Assembly (NCBI RefSeq): GCF_014206945.1 | Contig: NZ_JACHON010000002.1 | Location: 62,001-126,000 of the forward strand | Length of the DNA stretch: 64,000 nucleotides | DNA from: Gracilibacillus halotolerans | Lineage (GTDB): Bacteria; Bacillota; Bacilli; Bacillales; Amphibacillaceae | Direction: 5' to 3' | Part shown: positions 30,534-40,035 of the stretch, in pieces | Layout: every line of letters starts with the position of its first letter | Position numbering within the stretch: position 1 is the first letter of the stretch | Made by a program: the position numbers and the translations under genes | The notes under the pieces: model-generated | Databases searched by the model: none | What the model was told of the DNA's origin: nothing | Seen by the model: the letters and a program-made list of their open reading frames with translations, nothing else

Positions 30534-31362
30534 CCTAAGGACAGCAGGTTATTGCAAACAAATAGAAAAAATAACGAACAATCAGAAACCTTTTCATTCT
30601 ATTGCATTCCCAGCGCATTTTGCGATTATTCGACATCCTGAAAAAGGGATTATATTAGTGGATACGGGATATTCTGAGCACTTTTTACAGGCGACAACCC
30701 CGTTTCCGTATTCGATTTATGCGAGGGTAACTCCGGTAATTTTTGACCTACAACAAAGTGCTAAAAAACAACTGGAGTCAGAAGGCATAGAGGCAGCAGA
30801 TGTATCTTATATTATAATTACTCATTTTCATGCCGACCATATTTCTGGCCTGAAAGACTTCCCGAATGCACAATTTATTTGTTTATCGAAAGGGTATCAC
30901 TATGTGCGGGAAAAAACAGGGATTAGAGCATTGCTTGCAGGCTTCGTTCCGATGTTATTACCTGAGGATTTTCATAAGCGTACGATTTTCTTAGAGGATG
31001 GTTCACATGCGCAACAAGAGGTTGTGGAAAACACCAGCTTAAATATATTGAACCATACTGTGTACGATGTATTTGCTGATCGTTCTATTTTAGCGGTAGA
31101 ATTACCAGGTCATGCGAGAGGACAAATTGGTTTGCTGATTCAATCTCAAAATCAACAATATTTTATTATTGCGGATGCAGTCTGGGATAGTGATGCTTTT
31201 CGCTATCATCAATTAGCGAATCCTATAGCAGGGATTATTTTAGATAACTCTGAGGACTATCGGCAAACAGTGCAAAAATTACATACATTTTATCTGCAAA
31301 ATAAGGAAGTAAAGATGATTCCGCTGCATTGTCGGGAGTGGGATGGAGGTGATAAGTCATGA
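30514..31362 (+). CDS. Metallo-beta-lactamase-fold hydrolase of the KASIII cluster
   Basis: This 282-residue MBL-fold hydrolase has the di-metal motif HFHADHISG (about residues 105-113), a later His in LPGHARGQ and Asp in IADAVWD, and a terminal His in IPLHCREW. These are the expected zinc ligands. No signal peptide is visible, so it is cytoplasmic. It overlaps the epimerase gene by 20 bases and the SDR gene by 4, which indicates coupled translation. It may hydrolyse a thioester or lactone intermediate, taking the place that an alpha/beta hydrolase has in other condensing pathways. That role is inferred. Confidence 0.88.
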   Translation: MVNVEFDLRTAGYCKQIEKITNNQKPFHSIAFPAHFAIIRHPEKGIILVDTGYSEHFLQATTPFPYSIYARVTPVIFDLQQSAKKQLESEGIEAADVSYIIITHFHADHISGLKDFPNAQFICLSKGYHYVREKTGIRALLAGFVPMLLPEDFHKRTIFLEDGSHAQQEVVENTSLNILNHTVYDVFADRSILAVELPGHARGQIGLLIQSQNQQYFIIADAVWDSDAFRYHQLANPIAGIILDNSEDYRQTVQKLHTFYLQNKEVKMIPLHCREWDGGDKS

Positions 31363-32183
31363 AGATAGCATTAGTAACCGGAGCAGGTAGTGGCTTTGGA
31401 TATTTAACGGCCCTCACGTTATTGGAACAAGGAATACACGTCATCGCAACAATGCGGACATTGCAAACAGCAGATAATTTACGTAAAGATGCAGAGAATA
31501 AAAAAATAGCAGAGCGATTAACGATTTTGCAAATGGATGTCACGAATTCTGAGCAAATCGAAAACGTAAGAAATTACATAGATAAAGAATTTAAGCGACT
31601 AGATGTTTTAGTCAATAACGCTGGCTTCTGTCAAGGAGGCTTTGTGTCCGACTTAACGTATAGCAATTGGAAGATGCAGATGGATGTCAATGTTGACGGG
31701 ACATTTCAAGTGACAAAGCAATTGATTCCGTTGCTGGAACGGTCAGAGAAAGCCCATATTATTAATATAAGTAGTGTTAGTGGACTAATTGGACTTCCTG
31801 GCATGTCTGCTTATTGTTCGTCGAAATTTGCCTTGGAAGGCTTTAGCGAAAGCTTGCGAATCGAATTACTTCCAAAAAATATTTATGTTTCCTTGGTCGA
31901 ACCTGGATCCTATCAAACGAAAATATGGGAGAAAGGATTAGCGGGAATAGAGCCAACGGATATGGAGGAAGATGCATTAAAGGAATCGGTTCTCCGTTAT
32001 GCTAGACGTGCAGCGGATGGTGGTGCCAATCCGCAAGAGGTTGCCGATTTAGTAGCTAAAATTAGCCGTCTAAAAAAACCTAAATTACGCTACCCAATTG
32101 GCAAAGGTACAAAAGCACTTTATTACGCAAAGAAGCTCGTTCCTTGGTCATTAGTGGAACGAGTTGTAATGAAGCAACTATAG
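31359..32183 (+). CDS. Short-chain dehydrogenase/reductase of the KASIII cluster
   Basis: This classical SDR of 274 residues has cofactor motif TGAGSGFG (7-14), NNAG near residue 86, catalytic Ser in ISSVSG and YCSSK near residue 150. It overlaps the MBL gene in an ATGA junction, with AGGTGATAAGTC upstream. It is probably NAD(P)-dependent and acts on a ketone or alcohol made by the upstream enzymes. Two different reductases in one operon suggest two separate redox steps. Confidence 0.92.
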   Translation: MKIALVTGAGSGFGYLTALTLLEQGIHVIATMRTLQTADNLRKDAENKKIAERLTILQMDVTNSEQIENVRNYIDKEFKRLDVLVNNAGFCQGGFVSDLTYSNWKMQMDVNVDGTFQVTKQLIPLLERSEKAHIINISSVSGLIGLPGMSAYCSSKFALEGFSESLRIELLPKNIYVSLVEPGSYQTKIWEKGLAGIEPTDMEEDALKESVLRYARRAADGGANPQEVADLVAKISRLKKPKLRYPIGKGTKALYYAKKLVPWSLVERVVMKQL

Positions 32184-32198
32184 TCAGGTGGTTTTATC

Positions 32199-33503
32199 AT
32201 GAAAAAGAAACTGAATGTCGTTCTATCCTATATGAAAACAAAAAGAAAGACTTTTATAACAAGAGAAGAGCTAGAACGTTGGCAACAACAGCAGGTGGAC
32301 AAACATTTGGAATTTGTGCGAAACCATTCCCCGTATTTCCATGAACAGTTAGCTACTCATCATTGGGAAGAGCTGTCTTACATGAATAAAACGATTATGA
32401 TGGAACACTTTGATTCACTTAATACGAAGGGAATTCGTAAAGAAGAGGCGATGCAACTAGCATTAGAGGCAGAGAAAACGAGAAATTTCAAGGCGCAAAT
32501 TGATGATGTCACTGTTGGCCTGTCATCTGGGACATCCGGAAATCGCGGTATTTTTCTTGTTTCGGAACAAGAACAGAGTGAATGGGCAGGAGTGATTTTA
32601 GCTAAATTATTGCCACGTGGCTTGTTCTCTCGTGAAAAAATAGCATTCTTTCTACGTGCAAACAGCAATTTATATGAATCTGTTAAATCACGGACAATTC
32701 AATTCTCCTTTTTTGATTTAATAGAGCCAATAGAGACTCATGTTGAACGTTTGAATGAACTGCAACCAACGATCATTGTTGCTCCTCCATCCTTATTAAG
32801 AATGCTAGCATCAGCAAAGCAATCAGGTGAATTACAGGTTGCTCCGATAAAAATGATTTCTGTCGCGGAAGTTTTGGAGCCTGTAGATAAAAAATACATA
32901 GAAGGAATTTTTAATTTGCGATTAGATATTGTTTATCAGGCGACAGAAGGTTTTATCGCTCATACTTGTTCTCACGGTACGCTTCATTTAAATGAAGATA
33001 TTATGTTAATAGAAAAGAAGTTTTTAGATAAGGAAAAATTAAGATTTTCTCCAATAATTACAGATTTTAAAAGAACAACGCAGCCGATGATTCGATATGA
33101 ATTAAACGATATATTAACATTAGCAAAAGAACCATGTAGCTGTGGCTCTGTCATGACGTCCATTGAATCTATCGAAGGTAGAAGTGATGATATTTTTCGA
33201 TTATCATCTCTGACTGGGAAAAGTACTGTTGTCATTTTTCCGGATTTTATACGGCGTGCCGTTATGGCTGCTTCAGATGACATAGAAGAATATCGAGTTA
33301 TCCAGACTGAAAGAGATCGGATTGTTGTTCAATTGAAACTGAAGAATCAAAAGGAGTTAGCAGAACAACAAGTTGTAGATAAACTTAAGGAGATTTTCGA
33401 GTTGTTTAACGCTCAACTACCTACTATTATTACCAAACCATATGAAAAACAGTCTCCGCTAAAAAAATTAAAACGAATTGAAACTTGCATTCAAGGACAA
33501 TAA
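32199..33503 (+). CDS. Adenylate-forming enzyme (F390 synthetase/PaaK-like) of the KASIII cluster
   Basis: This 434-residue protein resembles the F390-synthetase-related subgroup of acyl-adenylating enzymes. A P-loop-like motif SSGTSGNRG lies near residue 109. A YQATEG segment, the aryl/acyl-binding A5-like motif, is near 246. A Cys-rich CSCGS is near 314, as in PaaK-type ligases. AGGTGG precedes the ATG. It is the last gene of the operon, 15 bases after the SDR, and is followed by a strong terminator. It probably activates a carboxylic acid with ATP, and coenzyme F420 chemistry is not implied. Confidence 0.88.
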   Translation: MKKKLNVVLSYMKTKRKTFITREELERWQQQQVDKHLEFVRNHSPYFHEQLATHHWEELSYMNKTIMMEHFDSLNTKGIRKEEAMQLALEAEKTRNFKAQIDDVTVGLSSGTSGNRGIFLVSEQEQSEWAGVILAKLLPRGLFSREKIAFFLRANSNLYESVKSRTIQFSFFDLIEPIETHVERLNELQPTIIVAPPSLLRMLASAKQSGELQVAPIKMISVAEVLEPVDKKYIEGIFNLRLDIVYQATEGFIAHTCSHGTLHLNEDIMLIEKKFLDKEKLRFSPIITDFKRTTQPMIRYELNDILTLAKEPCSCGSVMTSIESIEGRSDDIFRLSSLTGKSTVVIFPDFIRRAVMAASDDIEEYRVIQTERDRIVVQLKLKNQKELAEQQVVDKLKEIFELFNAQLPTIITKPYEKQSPLKKLKRIETCIQGQ

Positions 33504-33513
33504 GTCACCATCT

Positions 33514-33545
33514 AACATCCTAAGTAAAATCTTAGGATGTTTTTT
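33514..33545 (+). terminator. Terminator of the KASIII operon
   Basis: A perfect 11-bp stem, AACATCCTAAG with CTTAGGATGTT, a 6-base loop and a T tract lie 10 bases past the last stop codon. Confidence 0.95.
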
Positions 33546-33668
33546 GCTTTTTCTATTAAAATTGTTTTACATAAATTTGATAGACTCTTTACCTACTCTT
33601 TACCGTCTATTAATAGTACTAGATTATGCTGAAGTAGAATCTATACATTTAATGAGGAGGCGAGCGGA

Positions 33669-36600
33669 TTGAGTAAGAGAAAGAAGCTTTTAAAGAAGAT
33701 ATCGATTGCATTAATTGGACTTTTGCTATTTACACATTTACTTCCAGCTCCAGTTTTAGCTACAATACCTACTAGTATGAAAGAACAAGTAATCGAAGAA
33801 AGTGAAAAAAAGGAAGAGGAGGATGCAGTTAATAATCATAGTAAGCCACAAATGGACAAAGATAATCCAGAAATGAATAATAGCCAAGAAAAGGTAGTAG
33901 AAAAAGCACCACCGCCGAGTAATAATATATCAAGTGAACCCATAGTAGAAAACACTACAGAAAATAATCCAGTTGAAACTACCACAGACCTAAATGAAGA
34001 AACAAAACCACTCTCAAAACAGGCTGAAATAACAGTAGAAGAAAAGTTAGCACCACCTGTTCCTACTGATAATCCGGAAGGGACCATAACTGAAGAAGAT
34101 CTAGATGAACCTACAAACGTGGAAGAAGACCCAAACGAAAATCCGTTATTACTGATTACAGAGATTATTCCGGATAATACGGGTGCCGATCGTTTTGAGT
34201 TTTTCGAAGTATTCAACAATAGTAATTTACCTATTTCACTAGATTATGTCGATATTTACTTAAGAAGTACAGATAGTAGTTATAATGATAGAGCCTTTAC
34301 TTACTCAAATAAGACAATTCAACCAGGAGAAGTACTTGTCTTTTGGAACAATTCAAATGGATTAGAACTCGAAGACTTTAACGAACATTATAGTACTCAA
34401 TTAGATGAAAGCAAGGTAGTAGAATATGAGGGAACGAGTTTTTCTAATCAAGGCAATCGTGGCGTTGTCATAAAAGAAAATGGGACAGACATAGTAGTAG
34501 CGTCTTATGCTACAGCAGATTTTCAAGTTGGAAAGTCAGTAACCTATCAATATCAGGCTCAACAAAAAGAAATGCTAGTTTATGAGCAATCAACTAACCC
34601 AACTCCAGGTGAGATAACTAGTGACCAAATACCGGAGAATAACGTAGTGATTGCAGCTCATGAAGCACCTGTTATTGAACATGAGCCAGTAGTTAGCGCA
34701 TTGGAAGGGGAAGAAATCATTATCCAAGCAAATCTGACTGATGATGAAGAAAAAATAAAAGGTTTTCTATATTACCGTCAGTCAAAAGATCAGAGCTTTC
34801 AAGTAACGAGCTTTGATCACAAAGAATCTAATATATATGAAGCAGTTATTCCCGGACAAAATGTAAAGGCTGGAGAGCTAGAATATTATATGGAAGCAGT
34901 AGATTGGAATTATCGAACTACATATCCCGAAGCATCAATTCGGATACAAATAGAAGCAAAAGAACTTTCAGAGGAAGATTATCAATCCATCCCACCTTTA
35001 TTAATTACAGAATTAGCACCCAATTCCAAAGGTCCAGGAACGGATTTCTATGAATACTTTGAAATTTATAACAATAGTAACCAACCGCTATCATTACGTC
35101 AGTATGCGCATATTTATTACTATACGGATTCTGGTAGAGAATTGCTATTTCAAGTACCAAATGTAACTATTGAGCCGAAAGAAACGCTCGTTTTCTGGTA
35201 TAACAATGGCAATAACACGTTAGAGGATTTTAACGCAGAATTCTCCGTGAATTTAACTGAGGACCAAGTAGTGCAAGTGACAGATAGTGTATTTCCTGGC
35301 TTTGCAAATGGTGGGAATCGCGCTCTCGTTTTAAAGAACGCACAAGGCGAGGAAGTTGTTTATGCAGATTATGATGGTGCAGATAATGATAACAACGGAA
35401 AAACGATTCACTACCAATATCCATTAAATGATACAAAAATGAAAAAATACAAAACATTGGCTACTCCAACACCTGGAGAAATAGAGACGAGTCAAGTGCC
35501 AAAAGAAGTTGTTCAGTTACCAGAGCAAGAAACAGATACGGAGGCACCAAAAATTGTACATGAACCTGTAACTAGTACTGAACTGTATCAATCTATCTCA
35601 ATTGAAGCAGAAATTACGGATGATATAACTATTCCTACAGCAACGTTGTATGTGAAAGAGGATGCAGGAGATGATTATCGTACTTTAACGATGAGAAATA
35701 CAGCAGATTCTCCTTCAATCTTTACTGCTGTTATTCCTGGAGAATTTGTAGCATCGGATCTTACTTATTATATAGAAGCTTCGGATGGATTCAATTCTTC
35801 CACTACTGAACCTGTAACCATCAGCACCAAAACATTAGACATTGATACTCAACAATTACCTAAATTACTCGTTACAGAGGTTGTTCCGGATTCTACCAAT
35901 GTAGGTTCGGCAGATGGGTATGAGTTTATTGAAGTGTATAACAATACAGATCAACCAACATCACTTGAGCACTATACGATTCAGTATCGTTATGGGAATG
36001 ATCCAGCTAGTGATGTGTTATGGCCAGCTGTTCCATATAATGTTGTAATTCCAGCACGAGAAACATTAGTTTTTTGGATTATCAATGGACAAAATAATGA
36101 TAGTACCGTAGCAGATTTTAATGAAAACTATGGCTCAAATCTAGTGGAAAATAAAGATATTGTTAGAATTTATTCTGCCGGAATGGCAAACGGTAGTATG
36201 AGAGGTCTGATTATCGCCTCTAATATCGGAAAAGAGTATTCGATTGCTTATTACAATGATGATGAATCAGTAAGTGATACAGCTCCAGATAAAGGAATTA
36301 TTTATAAGTTTCCAACAGACGATTCTAATATAATGGAGAAAATGAGTGCAGGAGTGCAAGATGCTACACCGGGTAGGGTAGAAACATATCAAGTCCCATC
36401 TGAACCTGTAAGAATCACACAAGACAGTAATCCACCAAGTATCCAAGACAGGACAAGCATTACTACCATTCAACAGACAGAGGACTTAGACTTAAAAGCT
36501 TATGCAGCGGATGAAGAAGAATTGTTAAGTGTTGCGGTTCATTATCGTACAGATAAAATGGAAGAATTTCAGACAGCTCTCTTACATCAATTAGAAACAG

Positions 36601-39587
36601 AAGGGGAATTTTCACACAGAATCTATTCACCAGAAATCATAGGTGCTACAGAGATTGAGTATTATTTTGAAGCCTCAGATGGAACCCATACTACTACAAC
36701 GGATCGAGTAATAGTTTCTGTTGAGAGTAACGTAAGTAATGAATCACTACGTTTGAATGTAGAACAAAACCAAGTCATTGGTGGAACGTATACATTGAAG
36801 GGAACATCTAACAACGATAGACCAAGTGACTTACAGATGCGTGTAGATGGTGAGGAATTTAAAAATACGTTTTATGCATTAGAACATCCTGCCTATTTTG
36901 CTTACGAAGTAAGTGGAATTAACACCTACTTTCAAAATGGGGTAACGATTGGCGACCAAATTATTCATATTTTTGACGATTGGATGGCAGAATGGGAAAC
37001 AATTAGTGTCCCTATTGAGCCAGAATTATTATCTATTGGTAGTAATACGATTACGATTAGAGCTGGAAATAAGGCTTCTCCGTGGGAAGGTGATCCAGGA
37101 GAAAACAGAGATGATTATAATTTAAGAAATGTACGCTTAGTACTTGCAGATGGTACAGTGTTATATGATCCAAATAAAGCTGATCCAACGGTTGTTTACG
37201 ATATGGGTGATGATGGTACGTATCGAATATTTGAAGATTTCACATTTCAAATAACAGACGAGCATACTAATTCTATCGCTTATGTTTGGGATACTAAGGA
37301 ACTGGAAGATGGTGAATATGTACTCGAATTAGAGGGTTCACATCAAACCTTAAGCGAAGTAGTAATGGTCGATAATACTGCACCAACAATTGAATTCAAC
37401 ATAGAAGATGGAGAATTCTACAAGGGAACTTTCGTTATCGACGCGGAAATTATCGATGAAGTTGCTGGTGTGATGGAGTATGAAGCGACATTAAATGGTG
37501 AACAGATTGAATTACCATATGCAACTTCCTCAGGAACTCTAAAGCCAGGTGAACATACAGTTACTATTACAGCAATCGATCATGTTGGTAATGAATCAGT
37601 ACAGGAATTACATTTTACTACCGCAGATGAACATCCGGTTATTTCTGATCAATTAACAGATGCAGAGAAAGGAGATCCAACACTTCGCCTTCTAGTAAAT
37701 GATCCTATGGAAGATAACGTACATGTAAGCTTTTATCAAGCATATCAGTATAAACCTTCTGATATGGCCTATGTACAATCTTACCAAGGAGCTGCTCCGA
37801 CAGAACCTCCAGCAACACTCGAACTAGGAGTGGAGGATCGGATTTTCACAGAGGAAGAAACGAGTTTAACAAGTGAACAAGACGGAGAATATCTCATGAC
37901 GAGAGATACAGAGAATTTTCCTTATCATCGTTTTGACATTACACTAGATGATTCGATTCAAGCTGAGGATACGGTAGAACTGGAATGGACAGGGCATTCT
38001 CTTGAAGGTAGAAAAGTATCGATGTACGTATGGAATTTTAGTCGTTCCCAATGGGATTTAGTTGCTTATGAAATTGCAGGCGAAAATGATTTCATCCTCC
38101 GCGGAGAAATGCTTGTAGGTGATTATAGTGAAAACCATAAAATTCATGCACTTGTACAAGATGAAATCCCAGAAGACCGTGATGCGTATGACTATACCTT
38201 TGTATGGATGTCGGATACGCAATATTATGCCGAAAGCTATCCTCATATTTTTGACCGTCAAACGGAATGGATTGCCGCACAGAAAAACGAAATGAAAATC
38301 GAATACGTGATTCATAGTGGAGATTTAGTTGATGAGTCTGACCAAGAATATCAGTGGATTCATGCAGATGAATATATGGGTACCTTGGATAAGGCAGGAA
38401 TTCCATATGGAGTTTTGGCAGGTAATCATGACGTTTATCAAAAGGATAATGATTATACAGAGTATTACAAGTATTTTGGTGAAGAACGATTTAATCAATA
38501 TTCTTATTACGGTGGCTCCTATTTAAACAATCGAGGCCACTATGATTTAATCTCTGCAGCAGGTAATGATTACATTTTTGTATATTTGGGATGGGGAATA
38601 GAGGATGATGGAATTACTTGGATGAATGAAGTATTAGCACAGCATCCTGATCGAACAGGGATTCTAGTCTTCCATGAGTATTTACAAGCAACAGGTACTC
38701 GTCATCCATTAGGAGAAAAATTGTATCAGGAAGTCGTTTTACCAAATGAAAATGTCATCGCAGTGCTATCAGGTCACTATCATGAGGCACAAACGTTAAT
38801 TGATGAAATTGATGATGACGGTGACGGCGTTGTAGATCGAAGAGTGTATCAAATGCTTGCTGATTATCAGGCAGGACCTGAAGGTGGACAAGGCTACATG
38901 CGCTTGCTACATTTTGATACGTCAAATAACCAAATATATGTTAATACGTATTCACCATATTTAGACGATTATAATTATTATGATACAGATCAATATCCAG
39001 GAAAAGATGAGTTTACGATTGATTTAGACTTAACACCAAAAGAAAAACTAGTAGCAACAGATTCGTTTACAGTGAACGTTTATACCAATAACGAAATAGA
39101 TACTGTCTATAATGTTCCAAGTGGTGGTATTGCAGAAACAATATGGGAAGGTTTAACAGAGGATGGGCGTTATTTCTGGTATGCTACCTTAACTGACGAG
39201 TATTCAGGAGAAACTAGAAGCTCTATCTGGTCGTTAGTAAGAGGGGAAGATTCTATTTCAGAAGGTGACATGGAAGATGAACCTTACAACCCAGAATTAA
39301 AGATACCTAATCCTGCAGATGAACCAGTTGGTGACACTCCTAGGATTCCAGGAAACGAAGAACCAACTACCGATCAAACAGTGGAGATAGACAAAGTGAG
39401 TTCTACAGGAGTTGAACAATCAACAGAAGACGATTCTAATAATGAAGCTGAAGGTCAGACTTCTAATAAAAAGCTTCCTAAAACGGCAACGAATATCTAT
39501 CATTACTTATTCTTAAGTGCGATTTTCATTGCTGTAGGTTTGTTGTTATATGTGTTAGCAATTTATCGTAAACGAGTGAATAATTAA
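33669..39587 (+). CDS. Giant wall-anchored protein with three lamin-tail domains and a calcineurin-like phosphoesterase domain
   Basis: This 1972-residue surface protein starts at TTG with GGAGGCG upstream. A signal peptide (1-33) precedes an acidic low-complexity segment (34-155). Three lamin-tail domains begin near 157 (LLITEIIPD), 441 (LLITELAPN) and 729 (LLVTEVVPD), separated by Ig-like modules. A metallophosphoesterase domain (about 1505-1785) has SDTQ, HSGDLVD, GNHD and GHYHE, which supply the two-metal ligands. The C-terminus carries LPKTATN, a membrane helix and RKRVNN for sortase anchoring. Substrate is probably an extracellular phosphoester such as nucleotide or nucleic acid (inference). 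It has its own promoter region after the KASIII terminator. Confidence 0.92.
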   Translation: MSKRKKLLKKISIALIGLLLFTHLLPAPVLATIPTSMKEQVIEESEKKEEEDAVNNHSKPQMDKDNPEMNNSQEKVVEKAPPPSNNISSEPIVENTTENNPVETTTDLNEETKPLSKQAEITVEEKLAPPVPTDNPEGTITEEDLDEPTNVEEDPNENPLLLITEIIPDNTGADRFEFFEVFNNSNLPISLDYVDIYLRSTDSSYNDRAFTYSNKTIQPGEVLVFWNNSNGLELEDFNEHYSTQLDESKVVEYEGTSFSNQGNRGVVIKENGTDIVVASYATADFQVGKSVTYQYQAQQKEMLVYEQSTNPTPGEITSDQIPENNVVIAAHEAPVIEHEPVVSALEGEEIIIQANLTDDEEKIKGFLYYRQSKDQSFQVTSFDHKESNIYEAVIPGQNVKAGELEYYMEAVDWNYRTTYPEASIRIQIEAKELSEEDYQSIPPLLITELAPNSKGPGTDFYEYFEIYNNSNQPLSLRQYAHIYYYTDSGRELLFQVPNVTIEPKETLVFWYNNGNNTLEDFNAEFSVNLTEDQVVQVTDSVFPGFANGGNRALVLKNAQGEEVVYADYDGADNDNNGKTIHYQYPLNDTKMKKYKTLATPTPGEIETSQVPKEVVQLPEQETDTEAPKIVHEPVTSTELYQSISIEAEITDDITIPTATLYVKEDAGDDYRTLTMRNTADSPSIFTAVIPGEFVASDLTYYIEASDGFNSSTTEPVTISTKTLDIDTQQLPKLLVTEVVPDSTNVGSADGYEFIEVYNNTDQPTSLEHYTIQYRYGNDPASDVLWPAVPYNVVIPARETLVFWIINGQNNDSTVADFNENYGSNLVENKDIVRIYSAGMANGSMRGLIIASNIGKEYSIAYYNDDESVSDTAPDKGIIYKFPTDDSNIMEKMSAGVQDATPGRVETYQVPSEPVRITQDSNPPSIQDRTSITTIQQTEDLDLKAYAADEEELLSVAVHYRTDKMEEFQTALLHQLETEGEFSHRIYSPEIIGATEIEYYFEASDGTHTTTTDRVIVSVESNVSNESLRLNVEQNQVIGGTYTLKGTSNNDRPSDLQMRVDGEEFKNTFYALEHPAYFAYEVSGINTYFQNGVTIGDQIIHIFDDWMAEWETISVPIEPELLSIGSNTITIRAGNKASPWEGDPGENRDDYNLRNVRLVLADGTVLYDPNKADPTVVYDMGDDGTYRIFEDFTFQITDEHTNSIAYVWDTKELEDGEYVLELEGSHQTLSEVVMVDNTAPTIEFNIEDGEFYKGTFVIDAEIIDEVAGVMEYEATLNGEQIELPYATSSGTLKPGEHTVTITAIDHVGNESVQELHFTTADEHPVISDQLTDAEKGDPTLRLLVNDPMEDNVHVSFYQAYQYKPSDMAYVQSYQGAAPTEPPATLELGVEDRIFTEEETSLTSEQDGEYLMTRDTENFPYHRFDITLDDSIQAEDTVELEWTGHSLEGRKVSMYVWNFSRSQWDLVAYEIAGENDFILRGEMLVGDYSENHKIHALVQDEIPEDRDAYDYTFVWMSDTQYYAESYPHIFDRQTEWIAAQKNEMKIEYVIHSGDLVDESDQEYQWIHADEYMGTLDKAGIPYGVLAGNHDVYQKDNDYTEYYKYFGEERFNQYSYYGGSYLNNRGHYDLISAAGNDYIFVYLGWGIEDDGITWMNEVLAQHPDRTGILVFHEYLQATGTRHPLGEKLYQEVVLPNENVIAVLSGHYHEAQTLIDEIDDDGDGVVDRRVYQMLADYQAGPEGGQGYMRLLHFDTSNNQIYVNTYSPYLDDYNYYDTDQYPGKDEFTIDLDLTPKEKLVATDSFTVNVYTNNEIDTVYNVPSGGIAETIWEGLTEDGRYFWYATLTDEYSGETRSSIWSLVRGEDSISEGDMEDEPYNPELKIPNPADEPVGDTPRIPGNEEPTTDQTVEIDKVSSTGVEQSTEDDSNNEAEGQTSNKKLPKTATNIYHYLFLSAIFIAVGLLLYVLAIYRKRVNN

Positions 39588-39591
39588 GGTG

Positions 39592-39621
39592 AAAAGGATC
39601 TCTATTAAAGGGGTCCTTTTT
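39592..39621 (+). terminator. Terminator of the lamin-tail phosphoesterase gene
   Basis: AAAAGGATC pairs with GGTCCTTTT with one wobble and runs into T. It begins 5 bases after the stop codon. Confidence 0.8.
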
Positions 39622-39693
39622 CATGTTTAAAATAGAATTAATTATATTATATATTTAAAAAATATATATAACACAACCTTATTAATATTTATG

Positions 39694-39723
39694 TTGTATT
39701 TTATGATAGGGTGATGCTATAAT
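39694..39723 (+). promoter_or_regulatory. Promoter of the 44-aa zinc-ribbon-like gene
   Basis: TTGTAT (39694-39699) and TATAAT (39718-39723) are separated by 18 bases, with the gene starting 28 bases later. Confidence 0.6.
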
Positions 39724-39751
39724 AATACAAAACATTTTAAAGGAGAAGCAT

Positions 39752-39886
39752 ATGAAAAGAATAATACAGAGTAACAATGGGGAAGTAGTATGTGCTTTTT
39801 GTGGTACGGTTTTGAAGACAGTTACAACATTTGGGAAGAAAACGATCTATTCAGAATGTAAGAAAGATTGTAAAAGAACTAGATAA
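39752..39886 (+). CDS. Small four-cysteine, zinc-ribbon-like protein (44 aa)
   Basis: The gene encodes 44 residues from an ATG with AAAGGAG 7 bases upstream and a recognisable promoter. The product has a CAFCG knuckle (about residues 14-18) and a second pair in CKKDC (about 36-40), the spacing of a small zinc ribbon, and is otherwise basic and soluble. No family was recognised. It may be a nucleic-acid or protein-binding zinc micro-protein. It stands alone between the terminator of the giant surface protein and the convergent FAD oxidoreductase gene. Confidence 0.7.
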   Translation: MKRIIQSNNGEVVCAFCGTVLKTVTTFGKKTIYSECKKDCKRTR

Positions 39887-40035
39887 TAATTATATGAGGT
39901 CCGTTCTTTGAAAAATGCAAATTCGCAATTTAAAAGGGTTGAAGTAAATACTTGTAAAATGTTTTATTTAATGAGGAAAAGAAATTATAGAATAAATAAC
40001 GGAGGAAGTGGTTTATCTTCCTCCAAAAATAAATA
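39887..40035. other. Short intergenic stretch with an inverted repeat
   Basis: GGAGGAAG (40001-40008) and CTTCCTCC (40017-40024) form an 8-bp stem just before the FAD oxidoreductase stop codon. T tracts are poor on both strands, so its terminator role for the convergent genes is likely but weak. Confidence 0.45.

Noticed and set aside
32199-33503. Coenzyme F420/F390 metabolism
   Set aside because: The F390-synthetase label is a family resemblance only; no F420 biosynthesis or F420-dependent genes are present.
33836-34219. 127-codon minus-strand Ser-rich frame inside the giant surface protein
   Set aside because: It is the complement of the acidic low-complexity segment; the Ser/Val-rich product is an artefact of Glu/Thr codons.
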